A DNA stretch of 26,957 nt. It comes from an uncultured Eubacterium sp. GTDB lineage: Bacteria > Bacillota > Clostridia > Lachnospirales > Lachnospiraceae. Within the stretch, counting starts at the first letter, position 1; each line of letters opens with the position of its first letter. The position numbers and the translations under genes were made by a program. Shown piece after piece: positions 1 to 8,174 of this stretch. The stretch lies in the NCBI GenBank assembly GCA_910585745.1, contig CAJUFM010000039.1, positions 1 to 26,957 on the forward strand, in the 5' to 3' direction. Under the pieces are notes generated by a model. It was given only the letters and a program-made list of their open reading frames with translations. It did not search any database and had not been told where the DNA came from.

Positions 1-1059
1 GTTCTCAAAGCCTGTGATCACTTTTCCTTTTTCATAATGCTCCGGATACCCGTCGGAAGCCAGAACGACACACACTGCCGCATTGTCCTCAAATTGAAGA
101 TCGATCTCTTCCAGTTTTCCGTCGATGCAGGCATTCATCACATCCACGATGTCATTTTTCATCCGGGGCAGTACCACCTGTGCCTCGGGATCGCCAAACC
201 GGGCATTGTATTCCAGTACCTTCGGCCCATCTGACGTGAGCATAAGTCCCACAAACAGGATTCCCACAAAATCTCTTCCCTCTGCCTTCATGGCATCCAT
301 CGTGGGCTGGAACACCTTTTCCTCACAGAATTTTTGGATTTCTTCGTCGTAAAATGGTGTCGGGGAAAAGGTTCCCATGCCTCCGGTATTCAGACCTTCG
401 TCATTGTCCTTTGCCCTCTTGTGGTCCTGGGCACTGGTCATCGGTTTGATGTGGGTTCCGTCACAATAGCAGAGAACCGATACTTCTGGCCCTGTTATGA
501 ATTCCTCGATCACAATCCGGTTTCCGGCGTCACCAAACTGCTTGTCCAGCATCAGCGTCTTAACGCCTTCCTTTGCCTCCTCCAGCGTATTGCAGATCAG
601 CACGCCCTTTCCAAGAGCAAGCCCGTCCGCCTTGAGCACGATGGGCATTTTGGCAGTCTCCAGATAAGCAAGTGCCACCTCCGGGGTGTCAAAATTTTCG
701 TAGGCTGCTGTAGGGATCCCATATTTCTTCATAAGATCTTTGGAAAATGCCTTGCTGCCCTCGATGATCGCCGCATTTTTGCGCGGTCCGAACACCCTGA
801 GCCCGCGCTCTTCAAAGACATCCACAATACCGCCCACCAGCGGATCATCCATCCCGATGATCGTCAGACCTATCTCATTTTCCTGGGCAAAATCCGCCAG
901 ACGTTCAAATTCCATGGCCTGGATATCTACACACTCCGCCACTCCGGCGATTCCTGCATTGCCCGGTGCACAGTAGATCTTATCCACCTGGCTGCTCTTT
1001 GCCACACTGGCTGCAATGGCATGTTCACGTCCGCCGCTACCTACAATGAGTACTTTCAT
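1..1059 (-). CDS. purD: Phosphoribosylamine--glycine ligase (GAR synthetase), C-terminus cut by window edge
   Basis: This enzyme makes glycinamide ribonucleotide from phosphoribosylamine, glycine and ATP in cytosolic de novo purine synthesis. The N-terminus reads MKVLIVGSGGREHA, the nucleotide-fold start typical of PurD. Further in are the ATP-grasp segments IVLKADGLALGKGV and VIEEFITGPEVSVL, then NTGGMGTFSPTPF and ARFGDPEAQVV, all diagnostic of the family. About 353 of the usual ~420 residues are present; the frame stays open to base 1, so the tail lies outside the window. The ATG at 1057-1059 has a strong GGAGG upstream (about 1066-1072). The gene follows purN by 22 bases and is the last purine cistron visible in the purM-purN-purD order. 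Identification is secure; only the 3' end is unseen. Confidence 0.96.
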   Translation of the reverse strand, partial: MKVLIVGSGGREHAIAASVAKSSQVDKIYCAPGNAGIAGVAECVDIQAMEFERLADFAQENEIGLTIIGMDDPLVGGIVDVFEERGLRVFGPRKNAAIIEGSKAFSKDLMKKYGIPTAAYENFDTPEVALAYLETAKMPIVLKADGLALGKGVLICNTLEEAKEGVKTLMLDKQFGDAGNRIVIEEFITGPEVSVLCYCDGTHIKPMTSAQDHKRAKDNDEGLNTGGMGTFSPTPFYDEEIQKFCEEKVFQPTMDAMKAEGRDFVGILFVGLMLTSDGPKVLEYNARFGDPEAQVVLPRMKNDIVDVMNACIDGKLEEIDLQFEDNAAVCVVLASDGYPEHYEKGKVITGFEN

Positions 1060-1081
1060 CAGCTTTTCCTCCATATTTAAA

Positions 1082-1708
1082 TTAATTATGATATTTCACG
1101 ATTCCATCCACAATCCTGATCCGTCCGTTGGCGATATCGTCAATGGCCTGGGGAAGGATATTCCATTCCGCCTGCTCCATCACCCGTTTCTGCAGTATTT
1201 CCGGAGTGTCATCATCCCTGACCTCCACCGCCTTCTGGCTGATAATAGGACCACCGTCCGGGATCTCATTGACAAAATGAACTGTGGCTCCCGTTACCTT
1301 ATTGCCCCTTGCCAGGACGCTTTCATGTACTTTTAACCCATAATAACCCGGTCCGCAGTGGGAAGGGATCAGGGAAGGGTGGATATTGATCATTTTTCCC
1401 TCAAAATGCGTTACAAAGTTTTCGGGCAGAATCACAAGAAATCCCGCCAGGACAACTAAGTCAATCTTCTCTTCCTCCAGGCACCGGATCATCGCCTCTC
1501 CGTATTCTTCTCTTGTAGAATATTCTTTTGGTGAGATCACTTTACTCCGGACACCGTGACTGGCTGCACGCTCCAATGCATAAGCCCCTGGTTTGTTGCT
1601 GATCACCAGACTGATTTCCGCATTGGTGATCTTTCCTTCCCTGTGACAATCCAGGATCGCCTGCAGATTGGTTCCGCCGCCAGAGACGAGTACTGCTGTC
1701 TTCGTCAT
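1082..1708 (-). CDS. purN: Phosphoribosylglycinamide formyltransferase (GAR transformylase)
   Basis: PurN transfers a formyl group from 10-formyltetrahydrofolate to GAR, the step after PurD. The 208-residue protein is full length for the family. It opens with VLVSGGGTNLQAIL (phosphate-binding loop). It carries INIHPSLIPS, containing the catalytic Asn and His of the family, and PDGGPII with the conserved Asp. The variant HCGPGYYGLKVHESV resembles Clostridial PurN sequences. The ATG at 1706-1708 follows a purine-rich AAGGA only three to four bases away, so translation may depend partly on coupling. It lies 69 bases downstream of purM and 22 bases upstream of purD, with no terminator visible in either gap, which supports one transcript. 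Confidence 0.96.
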   Translation of the reverse strand: MTKTAVLVSGGGTNLQAILDCHREGKITNAEISLVISNKPGAYALERAASHGVRSKVISPKEYSTREEYGEAMIRCLEEEKIDLVVLAGFLVILPENFVTHFEGKMINIHPSLIPSHCGPGYYGLKVHESVLARGNKVTGATVHFVNEIPDGGPIISQKAVEVRDDDTPEILQKRVMEQAEWNILPQAIDDIANGRIRIVDGIVKYHN

Positions 1709-1777
1709 CTATCCTTCATCCTTTCCAAACCGCTGCACAAATACAACGAATATTAAATAATTGGCAGTTTGGCTTAC

Positions 1778-2803
1778 TTATTTGATGGTGATGCCTTTTT
1801 CCCCACCAACGATCTCACCTAACACATAAGGAAGCTCACCAGCGCTGCGGATGGCTGCCACCGTCTCGTCCACATCTGCCTTATCCACAGCAGTCACCAT
1901 GCCGACACCCATATTATACGTATTGTACATCGCCTCTTCTGACACATTCCCATCCTTGGCCAGCATGCCAAAGATCGGAGGGATCACAAAACTTCCTTTT
2001 TCGATCACTGCATGGGTATCGTCTTTAAGCATTCGTGGGATATTTTCATAAAATCCACCGCCGGTGATGTGGCTGCATGCCTTGATCTTCACGCCGGCAT
2101 CCTTAATGGCTCTCAGAGCCTTTACATATATCTTCGTCGGGGTAAGAAGAGTTTCTCCCAGCGTTCCAGATAAACTTTCGTAAGTTCTGTTCAGTGCCTC
2201 AGTATTCATGCTGAACACCTGGCGGACCAGAGAATAACCATTGCTGTGGATTCCTGAAGAAGCCATTCCCACCAGCACATCTCCTGGAACCAGCTCCTTT
2301 CCTGTGATCATATCTTTTTTATCCACAATTCCTACAGAAAAACCAGCAAGATCATATTCGTCCACCGGATAAAAACCTGGCATCTCCGCGGTCTCTCCGC
2401 CGATCAGCGCCGCACCGGACTGACGGCAGCCCTCTGCCACACCACTGACGATCTTCGCTATCTTTTCCGGTTCGTTTTTCCCACAGGCAACATAATCCAG
2501 GAAAAACAAAGGCTCGCCGCCGGCACATGCGATATCGTTTACACACATTGCCACACAGTCGATGCCGATGGTATTATGCTTGTCCAGCAAAAACGCGATC
2601 TTAAGCTTTGTTCCGACACCATCTGTACCGGACACCAGGGTCGGCTCTTCCATTCCCACAAACTTTTTCATGGAAAATGCACCGGAAAACCCTCCGATAT
2701 CTGTGAGCACTTCCGGTCTCATAGTGGATGCGATGTGTTCCTTCATCAATGAAACCGCCTTATAGCCCGCTTCAATGTCAACTCCAGCTTTCTTGTAGTC
2801 CAT
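1778..2803 (-). CDS. purM: Phosphoribosylformylglycinamidine cyclo-ligase (AIR synthetase)
   Basis: PurM closes the imidazole ring: FGAM plus ATP gives aminoimidazole ribonucleotide. The 341-residue length matches the family. Recognisable stretches are LVSGTDGVGTKLKIAF, the GIDCVAMCVNDI segment, GGETAEMPGFY and SHITGGGFYENIPRM, which form the ATP and substrate sites of the PurM/PurL superfamily. The start is the ATG at 2801-2803, with GGAGG about ten bases upstream. It is the first cistron of the purM-purN-purD group here and has its own SigA-type promoter and an 81-base leader with two small hairpins. No PurR-type box or guanine riboswitch core was recognised in the leader, so its control is unknown. 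Confidence 0.97.
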   Translation of the reverse strand: MDYKKAGVDIEAGYKAVSLMKEHIASTMRPEVLTDIGGFSGAFSMKKFVGMEEPTLVSGTDGVGTKLKIAFLLDKHNTIGIDCVAMCVNDIACAGGEPLFFLDYVACGKNEPEKIAKIVSGVAEGCRQSGAALIGGETAEMPGFYPVDEYDLAGFSVGIVDKKDMITGKELVPGDVLVGMASSGIHSNGYSLVRQVFSMNTEALNRTYESLSGTLGETLLTPTKIYVKALRAIKDAGVKIKACSHITGGGFYENIPRMLKDDTHAVIEKGSFVIPPIFGMLAKDGNVSEEAMYNTYNMGVGMVTAVDKADVDETVAAIRSAGELPYVLGEIVGGEKGITIK

Positions 2804-2857
2804 TGTCTTCTTACCTCCGTTTGTACTGCTCCAATGATGCAGTCATTTTTATGTAGA

Positions 2858-2876
2858 GGGTTTCTCCTGGAAACCC
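2858..2876 (-). promoter_or_regulatory. Hairpin in the purM 5' leader
   Basis: A perfect 7-bp inverted repeat (arms 2858-2864 and 2870-2876, 5-base loop) lies about ten bases after the expected purM transcription start. A second short hairpin (arms 2825-2829 and 2839-2843) follows, before the ribosome binding site. No U-run follows either stem, so neither is a terminator. They may stabilise the transcript or bind a regulator; no known riboswitch class was recognised. Confidence 0.35.
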
Positions 2877-2890
2877 CAGATTCGTTCCTC

Positions 2891-2919
2891 ATTATAGCAT
2901 ACTTTTTTTAATTATACAA
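2891..2919 (-). promoter_or_regulatory. SigA-type promoter of purM
   Basis: On the minus strand TTGTAT (2914-2919) and TATAAT (2891-2896) are separated by exactly 17 bases, and TG one base before the -10 makes it an extended -10. Transcription should start near 2884. It is placed back to back with the plus-strand promoter at 2929-2957, with nine bases between the two -35 boxes. Confidence 0.8.
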
Positions 2920-2928
2920 ACTTTTTCC

Positions 2929-2957
2929 TTTTCATAAGAAGTTTTTTCTGTTACAAT
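2929..2957 (+). promoter_or_regulatory. Probable SigA-type promoter of the aldolase-like gene
   Basis: TTTTCA (2929-2934) and TACAAT (2952-2957) are separated by 17 bases. The predicted start is about 20 bases before the ATG at 2984, leaving a short leader with AAGGAGG at 2970-2976. The -35 is weak (4 of 6), so confidence is moderate. Confidence 0.6.
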
Positions 2958-2983
2958 AGAATCCTAACGAAGGAGGTTTTAAC

Positions 2984-3958
2984 ATGGAGACAAAAGGAAC
3001 AATACTTTCCTACCGTCCGGATGTACGGGTGGTAGATGCAACGATCCGCGACGGCGGACTGGTTAATGATTTTCGTTTCACCGACGAGTTTGTAAAAAAC
3101 CTGTATAAGGCTAATATCAAAGCCGGTGTGGATTATATGGAATTTGGTTATAAAGCATCCAGTGATATTTTCCCAAAAGCTGATTTTGGGCCATGGAAAT
3201 TCTGTGATGAAAGCGATATCCGCCGGATCGTGGGAGACAACGATTCGGATATGAAGATCGCTGTGATGGCAGATGTAGGGCGTACAGATTTTAAACGGGA
3301 CATCATCGACCGGAACGACAGCGTGATCGATCTGGTGCGCGTGGCTACATACATCAACACCATCCCCGCTGCTATCGAAATGGTAGAGTACTGTCACGAA
3401 AAAGGATATGAGACCACCATCAATATTATGGCGATCTCCAACGACAACGATACCGATATCGACGAGGCGCTGGAACTGATCGGTCACAGCAGCGTAGACG
3501 GAATCTATATCGTCGACAGCTATGGCGCCATCTATCCGGAGCAGATGAGAAAACTGGCGGACAAATACCTTGCCTTTGCAGAGAAATATAATAAATATGT
3601 AGGGATTCATGCCCACAACAATCAGCAGCTCGCTTTTGCAAATACCATTGAAGCACTGTCCCGCGGCGTCAGCTATCTGGACGTGACCGTCAGCGGCATG
3701 GGACGCGGCGCCGGAAACTGTGCCAGCGAGATCCTTCTGGGATTTTTGAAGAATCCAAAGTATAATATTCTTCCTATCCTGGATATTCTGGAGAAGGAGA
3801 TCCTGCCTCTGAAAGAACAGGGCGTGATCTGGGGCTACGACATACCCTATCTTCTCACGGGACAGCTGAACCAGCATCCCAGGACCGCCATCGCAGCTAC
3901 CCGGGAAAAACGTACTGATTATAGAAAATTTTATGTAGATCTGGTGGATTATAAATAA
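2984..3958 (+). CDS. Aldolase-like DRE-TIM metallolyase family protein (HMGL/DmpG-like), substrate unknown
   Basis: The 324-residue protein has the TIM-barrel signature of the HMG-CoA lyase/isopropylmalate synthase/4-hydroxy-2-oxovalerate aldolase superfamily. VVDATIRDGG (residues 16-25) supplies the catalytic Arg and metal-binding Asp, VDSYG is at 177-181, and IHAHNN (208-213) gives the HxH metal ligands. SGMGRGAGN (237-245) matches the glycine loop of these aldolases. The C-terminal communication or regulatory domains of DmpG and LeuA are not evident. The ATG has an excellent AAGGAGG seven bases upstream. Neighbours do not reveal a pathway: no acylating aldehyde dehydrogenase lies beside it, as it would in a DmpFG pair. 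It has its own promoter and a strong terminator, so it is monocistronic. Family assignment is secure; the reaction is not. Confidence 0.85.
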   Translation: METKGTILSYRPDVRVVDATIRDGGLVNDFRFTDEFVKNLYKANIKAGVDYMEFGYKASSDIFPKADFGPWKFCDESDIRRIVGDNDSDMKIAVMADVGRTDFKRDIIDRNDSVIDLVRVATYINTIPAAIEMVEYCHEKGYETTINIMAISNDNDTDIDEALELIGHSSVDGIYIVDSYGAIYPEQMRKLADKYLAFAEKYNKYVGIHAHNNQQLAFANTIEALSRGVSYLDVTVSGMGRGAGNCASEILLGFLKNPKYNILPILDILEKEILPLKEQGVIWGYDIPYLLTGQLNQHPRTAIAATREKRTDYRKFYVDLVDYK

Positions 3959-3967
3959 TCTTTCATT

Positions 3968-4027
3968 AAAAATACCCGGTACAGACCTATCTAACTGCTC
4001 AGAGCAGGGTCTGTACCGGGTATTTTT
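3968..4027. terminator. Bidirectional intrinsic terminator
   Basis: A perfect 20-bp inverted repeat (3968-3987 with 4008-4027) has A-runs at its left and T-runs at its right, so it ends with a U-tract on either strand. Its 20-base loop holds a smaller CTGCT/AGCAG hairpin. It sits between the convergent aldolase-like gene and scpB and should stop both. Confidence 0.93.
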
Positions 4028-4065
4028 TATTCAATTTCATATTTTAAGACAAATAACAAGCCTCT

Positions 4066-4647
4066 TTATTCCGCCTCGGTTTCCTGCAGCTCCCGCATCA
4101 CTTCCCTCTCCGCTTCTTCTTTAAAGTTATCTATGGTCTCCTGATTCAGGATCGGCAGCTCTTCCAGGGATTCGATGCCAAAATACCTCAGAAACTCTTC
4201 CGTCGTGGCGAAAAGAATGGGCCGTCCTGGCGCATCCAGCCTGCCCGCTTCACAGATCAGATTGTATTCGATCAGCTTATTAACGGCATGGTCACATTTT
4301 ACTCCCCGGATCTTCTCGATCTCCAGCCTTGTGATGGGCTGCTTATAGGCAATGATCGAAAGGGTCTCCAGCATCACATCCGTGAGCACATGTTTTTTGG
4401 GTACATGGGCCACCTTGATCAGATATTCATACATCTCCGGTTTGGTACAGAGCTGAAATGAACCATCCAGTTCAATGATACGGATCCCCCGGTCTGATTC
4501 CTCATAGCGGGTCATCATATTGCGGATCAATCTTCGGACCGTATCCTCATCGTGCTCTACGGCGGCGGCGATCCGCTCCACCTCAACGGCCTCTCCCATC
4601 GTAAATAAAATCGCCTCTATGACCGCTTCTAATTCTTTTATATTCAA
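4066..4647 (-). CDS. scpB: Segregation and condensation protein B
   Basis: ScpB is the winged-helix dimer (kite) subunit of the SMC-ScpA-ScpB condensin that organises and segregates the chromosome. The 193 residues match the family. The N-terminus reads IKELEAVIEAILFTMGEAV. The signature TLSIIAYKQPITRLEIEKIRG, followed by GRLDAPGRPILFATTEEFL and LPIL, is characteristic. The start is TTG at 4645-4647, which overlaps the scpA stop codon as TTGA, so translation is probably coupled. GAGAGG lies about ten bases upstream inside scpA. The C-terminus is acidic. The gene is the last of its transcript and ends just before the terminator at 3968-4027. Confidence 0.95.
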   Translation of the reverse strand: MNIKELEAVIEAILFTMGEAVEVERIAAAVEHDEDTVRRLIRNMMTRYEESDRGIRIIELDGSFQLCTKPEMYEYLIKVAHVPKKHVLTDVMLETLSIIAYKQPITRLEIEKIRGVKCDHAVNKLIEYNLICEAGRLDAPGRPILFATTEEFLRYFGIESLEELPILNQETIDNFKEEAEREVMRELQETEAE

Positions 4648-5411
4648 GCCTGTGTCCTCTCTTTCTCCGTCGAATTATATGTAATCAGAATATCATCAAA
4701 TATCTTTTCCTGGACAATGGAAAGCTTTCCCATCTTCATCATCTCCAGAATCCCCAAAAATGTCACGATCACATAAGTTTTTCCCCTGCCATTTTCCAGG
4801 ATCTTGCGGAAGCTAAAAGTCCCATTCTGTCTGGCGTAGTCTTCCAGAAAAACGATGTGGTCCTCCAGACTGATCTCCTCTTTCTCAATCTCTCCAAATT
4901 TGCTTCGGATGGGATCGATCTTGTCCACCTGTTTTTTCATCACAGAGTTAAAGATGCCCTGCAGTTTTGCCAGTGTCACATCACTCAGCAGCTCCTCGAT
5001 AGGCACCTCCTCCTTGAAGTCCCGGATCTCCTCCGGGATCGAGGGTTCTTTAAAGATCATTCGCCCGGCATCTAACTGGCGGTCTTTCAATTCAAAGGAT
5101 GCGTATTTGTACATTTTATATTCCAGGATCCGCTCCACCAGTTCCTGACGGGGATCCTCGTACTCCTCTTCCTCTTCTTCCTCCGGTGGAAGAAGCATCT
5201 TAGATTTGATGCGTACAAGGGTGGCTGCCATCACAAGGAACTCACTCATGACATCCATATCTTTCGTATCCATCTGGCGGACATAATCCAGATACTGCTC
5301 TGTGATAAGGACGATAGGAATATCGTAGATATCTACTTTGTTTTTCTCGATCAGATGAAGAAGAAGATCGAGAGGTCCCTCAAAAACCTCAAGTTTCACA
5401 GGTATTCCCAA
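4644..5411 (-). CDS. scpA: Segregation and condensation protein A (kleisin)
   Basis: ScpA is the kleisin that bridges the SMC head domains and carries ScpB. The 255-residue protein begins IPVKLEVFEGPLDLLLHLIEKNKVDIYDIPI, the classic ScpA N-terminus. It has the VMSEFLVMAATLVRIKSKMLLP helix and an acidic linker (EEEEEEEYED, near residue 100). It ends in the winged-helix segment VIVTFLGILEMMKMGKLSIVQ. The start chosen is TTG at 5409-5411, because conserved residues begin immediately and AAAGGA lies ten bases upstream; an in-frame GTG four codons later is an alternative. It overlaps scpB by four bases. Promoter elements are seen at 5499-5527. Confidence 0.95.
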   Translation of the reverse strand: MGIPVKLEVFEGPLDLLLHLIEKNKVDIYDIPIVLITEQYLDYVRQMDTKDMDVMSEFLVMAATLVRIKSKMLLPPEEEEEEEYEDPRQELVERILEYKMYKYASFELKDRQLDAGRMIFKEPSIPEEIRDFKEEVPIEELLSDVTLAKLQGIFNSVMKKQVDKIDPIRSKFGEIEKEEISLEDHIVFLEDYARQNGTFSFRKILENGRGKTYVIVTFLGILEMMKMGKLSIVQEKIFDDILITYNSTEKERTQA

Positions 5412-5498
5412 TTTCTACACGTCCTTTCCCGTTTTTTCTGGCGATGCCCAATACTCTGAGCTGACATTTATGACCTCTGATCCTGGCATCATTTTACC

Positions 5499-5527
5499 AT
5501 TATATTATATTTATCCGCTTCAATCAA
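5499..5527 (-). promoter_or_regulatory. SigA-type promoter of scpA-scpB
   Basis: TTGATT (5522-5527) and TATAAT (5499-5504) are 17 bases apart on the minus strand. The -35 box overlaps the stop codon of the upstream metallophosphoesterase gene. The leader of about 80 bases contains a 6-bp long-range complementarity (GATGCC with GGCATC) of uncertain meaning. Confidence 0.78.
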
Positions 5528-6351
5528 GAAAGATTTATAACAGAAATCTCCGGTGTGTTAAAAAAACGCAGACGGATATGATGGGTTCCCAGTCCCCTGG
5601 TAAGTACCATCCAGCTCTTTTCCCTCTGAAACAGCCCCGCATCATAGGCAGGAAACAGCTGCAGTGACGGAGCGATCACCCCGCCAAACAGTGGCAGCCT
5701 TGCAATGCCTCCATGCACATGGCCCGACAGCACCAGATCTGCCCCCCACTCCTGGTATTCCTTAAAATATTCCGGGTTGTGCGCCAGAAGAAGGTTGAAA
5801 CACTCCTTTCCGGCATGCCCAAGATACTGTTCCATCCTGCCACTGTCAAACTCTGTCTTACGCCAGAATTTGTGATAAAGCTCTTCTTCCAGATTCAATC
5901 CATAGACACGAAGCCGCCTGCTGCGGATCACCAGATCATGATGGGCATTGTCCAGCCAGACCACCCCTGCTTTTTTTAGTTCTTCAATAAACTGTTCATA
6001 GCATGCCATCTGGATCTCATGATTGCCAGGGGCATAAAACACCGGACATATCTCCAGAAGTTCTTTGCACAAAGCAAGGCAAGAGTCCGTCCCCTTGCCA
6101 TTTTTAACCGTCATATCTCCCGCCATACAGATGATGTCAGGAGCTTCTCTCTGAATCCTCTGGATCAGCCGCCTGTTGTCTGGTCCAAAAAAGCTGCCGT
6201 GAAGATCTGCCAGCATCACTACTTTTATTGGTTCCCCATCCCCCCATACGGAAAGGGGATAGTGTTCCACGGCAAGCATGCCGTTGGAGAGATAACCATA
6301 AACCAGCAGAAGAAAGATAAGAACCGCTGCTGTGATCAATAACTCTACCAT
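5524..6351 (-). CDS. Membrane-anchored metallophosphoesterase (YkuE/YaeI-like)
   Basis: The protein is a calcineurin-type metallophosphoesterase of 275 residues. A hydrophobic N-terminal segment (about residues 3-22) should anchor it in the membrane. The metal ligands are visible in order: ADLHG (D49, H51), AGDM (D79), GNHE (N110, H111), a downstream His in LLAHNPEY (H191) and GHVHGG (H211, H213). Relatives include YkuE and UDP-diacylglucosamine-like phosphohydrolases, but the substrate cannot be read from the sequence. The ATG at 6349-6351 has only a weak Shine-Dalgarno sequence. It follows the Na/Pi cotransporter by 69 bases containing a hairpin, so it may share that transcript. Its 3' end overlaps the scpA promoter. 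Confidence 0.88.
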   Translation of the reverse strand: MVELLITAAVLIFLLLVYGYLSNGMLAVEHYPLSVWGDGEPIKVVMLADLHGSFFGPDNRRLIQRIQREAPDIICMAGDMTVKNGKGTDSCLALCKELLEICPVFYAPGNHEIQMACYEQFIEELKKAGVVWLDNAHHDLVIRSRRLRVYGLNLEEELYHKFWRKTEFDSGRMEQYLGHAGKECFNLLLAHNPEYFKEYQEWGADLVLSGHVHGGIARLPLFGGVIAPSLQLFPAYDAGLFQREKSWMVLTRGLGTHHIRLRFFNTPEISVINLS

Positions 6352-6382
6352 ACAAGAAATCCCGCCTTACTCTGTCATTACC

Positions 6383-6417
6383 GTTCCGGCAGGGTTCCCG
6401 CCAGACATTGCCGGAAC
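6383..6417. repeat. Intergenic inverted repeat
   Basis: Perfect 9-bp arms (6383-6391 and 6409-6417, GTTCCGGCA/TGCCGGAAC) enclose a 17-base GC-rich loop between the cotransporter stop and the phosphoesterase start. No T-run follows on either strand, so it is more likely an RNA processing or stability element than a terminator. Confidence 0.5.
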
Positions 6418-6420
6418 AGA

Positions 6421-8058
6421 CTATAATTCTTCCTCATCCTGTTCTGCAAAGGCGATGTTGGTGCCATGGTCTGCCACCCTCTCCAGATTGCTGATCAGAT
6501 CGGAGAAGATCATGGCCGCATGGGGCTCACACTTATTGTTCGCCAGCCGGTTGACATGTTTTTTCTGTAACTTCTTTTCCATTTTATCAATTTCCTTCTC
6601 AATTTGCAAGATATCATTGATGTGGGTATCGTCCCCGGAGGCAAACATCTGAACCGAATACTGCAAAAGCTGTAACACTTTTTCAAACATTTCCCTCAGT
6701 TCATTTTGCGCCTTTTTACTGAATTTCAGATCCGCAGACAGAGCCGTCTTTGCATAGTCTGCAATATTTTCAGCGTGGTCACCGATACGCTCGATATCAT
6801 TTACCACATGGAACATGGCACCCAGCTGTTTGCGGTCCTGGATCGGCAGGGAGAGCTGGTTTACTTTGACGAGATAGTTGGTGATCTCTGTATTCAGATA
6901 GTCGATCACTTCTTCTTTTTCATACACTTCATCTAAATCTTTTTCTTTTTTATTCAGCAGGCACTCCATCGCCCGTCTGAGGTTGTTGATCGCCATGTTT
7001 GCCATTCGGTCCAGTTCGCTGACTGCCTGTGGGATCGCTGTGGTCTGGTTAAAGATGGCATGTTTTCCAATAAACTTAAGTTCCATTCCATGAACCTCTT
7101 CATCCTCACCAGGAATAAGAAGATATGTAAGACGCACCAGAAACTTGCTGAAGGGAAACAGTACGATCACCTGGAAGATCTTTATGATGGTATTGATGTT
7201 TGCCACATCCCTTCCGGCACGGATCGCCGCATCCGCTGTACCCGCTGTTAGTCCATGAATGGCGCCCATAATACCGTCCCCCCATATTCCCAGAAGAGTC
7301 ATCACGATAACCAGACCAATGATATTAAAAGAAACATGGATCATAGCAGCACGTTTGGCATTCTTTGTCCCGCTCAGGCTGGCCAGCACTGCAGAACCAC
7401 ATGCCCCGATATTACATCCCATGATCACATAATAACATATATTCAGATCCATCAAACCGGTGGACGCCAGCACAATAAGGATACCCACCGATGCCGAAGC
7501 ACTCTGAAGTACAGAAGTCGCCACGAAACCGATCAGAACCGCAAGAAATGGATTCCGAAGACTGCCAAAAAGATTTTTCACCGCCTCCACCTGATTGAGC
7601 TGATCCACAGAAGCAGACAAGGTGGTCATTCCAAAGAACAGCACACCAAATCCCAGCAGCACCTCTCCCACTCTCTTCACCATCGGTTTCTTAATAAACA
7701 TGACCATAACCACCCCGACGATGATAAAAAACGGAGCAATCGCATCCAGTTTAAAGGACACCAGCTGTCCTGTCACTGTCGTTCCAATATTGGCTCCCAT
7801 GATCACTCCCACTGACTGGGCCAGCGTCATCAGACTGCTGTTTACAAAACTCACTACCAGTACCGTTGTGGCATTGGAGGACTGGATAATTCCCGTAAAT
7901 ACGATTCCCAGTATAAGTCCCATAAACGGATTTGTCGTAAGCCGCTCCAGGATCGTACGCATTTTCTGTCCAGCTACCTTTTGAAGACCATCGCTCATAA
8001 GCTGCATACCATATAAAAACAAGCCCACTCCTGCCATGATCTGTAATGCTAATTCCAT
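6421..8058 (-). CDS. Na+/phosphate cotransporter with C-terminal PhoU-like domain
   Basis: This 545-residue protein belongs to the NptA/YjbB Na/Pi cotransporter family and probably imports or exports inorganic phosphate with sodium. The two inverted membrane repeats each carry the family's QSS-type motif: QSSNATT at 59-65 and QSASAS at 185-190. MGANIGTT and a second CNIGACGSA segment follow each repeat. About eight membrane helices fill residues 1-320. The rest is a helical PhoU-like region containing VNDIERIGDHAENIADYA and ISNLERVADHGTNIA, the metal-binding helix pair of PhoU. The start is the ATG at 8056-8058 with GGAG upstream. A promoter and an array of TTTACA-type repeats lie directly upstream, consistent with phosphate-responsive control. 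Confidence 0.93.
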   Translation of the reverse strand: MELALQIMAGVGLFLYGMQLMSDGLQKVAGQKMRTILERLTTNPFMGLILGIVFTGIIQSSNATTVLVVSFVNSSLMTLAQSVGVIMGANIGTTVTGQLVSFKLDAIAPFFIIVGVVMVMFIKKPMVKRVGEVLLGFGVLFFGMTTLSASVDQLNQVEAVKNLFGSLRNPFLAVLIGFVATSVLQSASASVGILIVLASTGLMDLNICYYVIMGCNIGACGSAVLASLSGTKNAKRAAMIHVSFNIIGLVIVMTLLGIWGDGIMGAIHGLTAGTADAAIRAGRDVANINTIIKIFQVIVLFPFSKFLVRLTYLLIPGEDEEVHGMELKFIGKHAIFNQTTAIPQAVSELDRMANMAINNLRRAMECLLNKKEKDLDEVYEKEEVIDYLNTEITNYLVKVNQLSLPIQDRKQLGAMFHVVNDIERIGDHAENIADYAKTALSADLKFSKKAQNELREMFEKVLQLLQYSVQMFASGDDTHINDILQIEKEIDKMEKKLQKKHVNRLANNKCEPHAAMIFSDLISNLERVADHGTNIAFAEQDEEEL

Positions 8059-8139
8059 GATTACTCCTCTTTTCTCCCGTAATTTATTTCACTCCATCTC
8101 TTGTATGGCCACAATTTATACTTTAAACTATTTCTTTAC

Positions 8140-8169
8140 ATTATACAAGAACATTCTTCATTATGCCAA
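8140..8169 (-). promoter_or_regulatory. Promoter of the Na/Pi cotransporter gene
   Basis: TTGGCA (8164-8169) and TATAAT (8140-8145) are separated by 18 bases on the minus strand. The predicted transcript begins near 8133, giving a leader of about 75 bases. Confidence 0.75.
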
Positions 8170-8174
8170 TATAT

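Noticed and set aside
2951..3877. Minus-strand open frame of 308 codons opposite the aldolase-like gene
   Set aside because: The plus-strand gene has catalytic motifs, promoter and ribosome binding site; the reverse frame has none.
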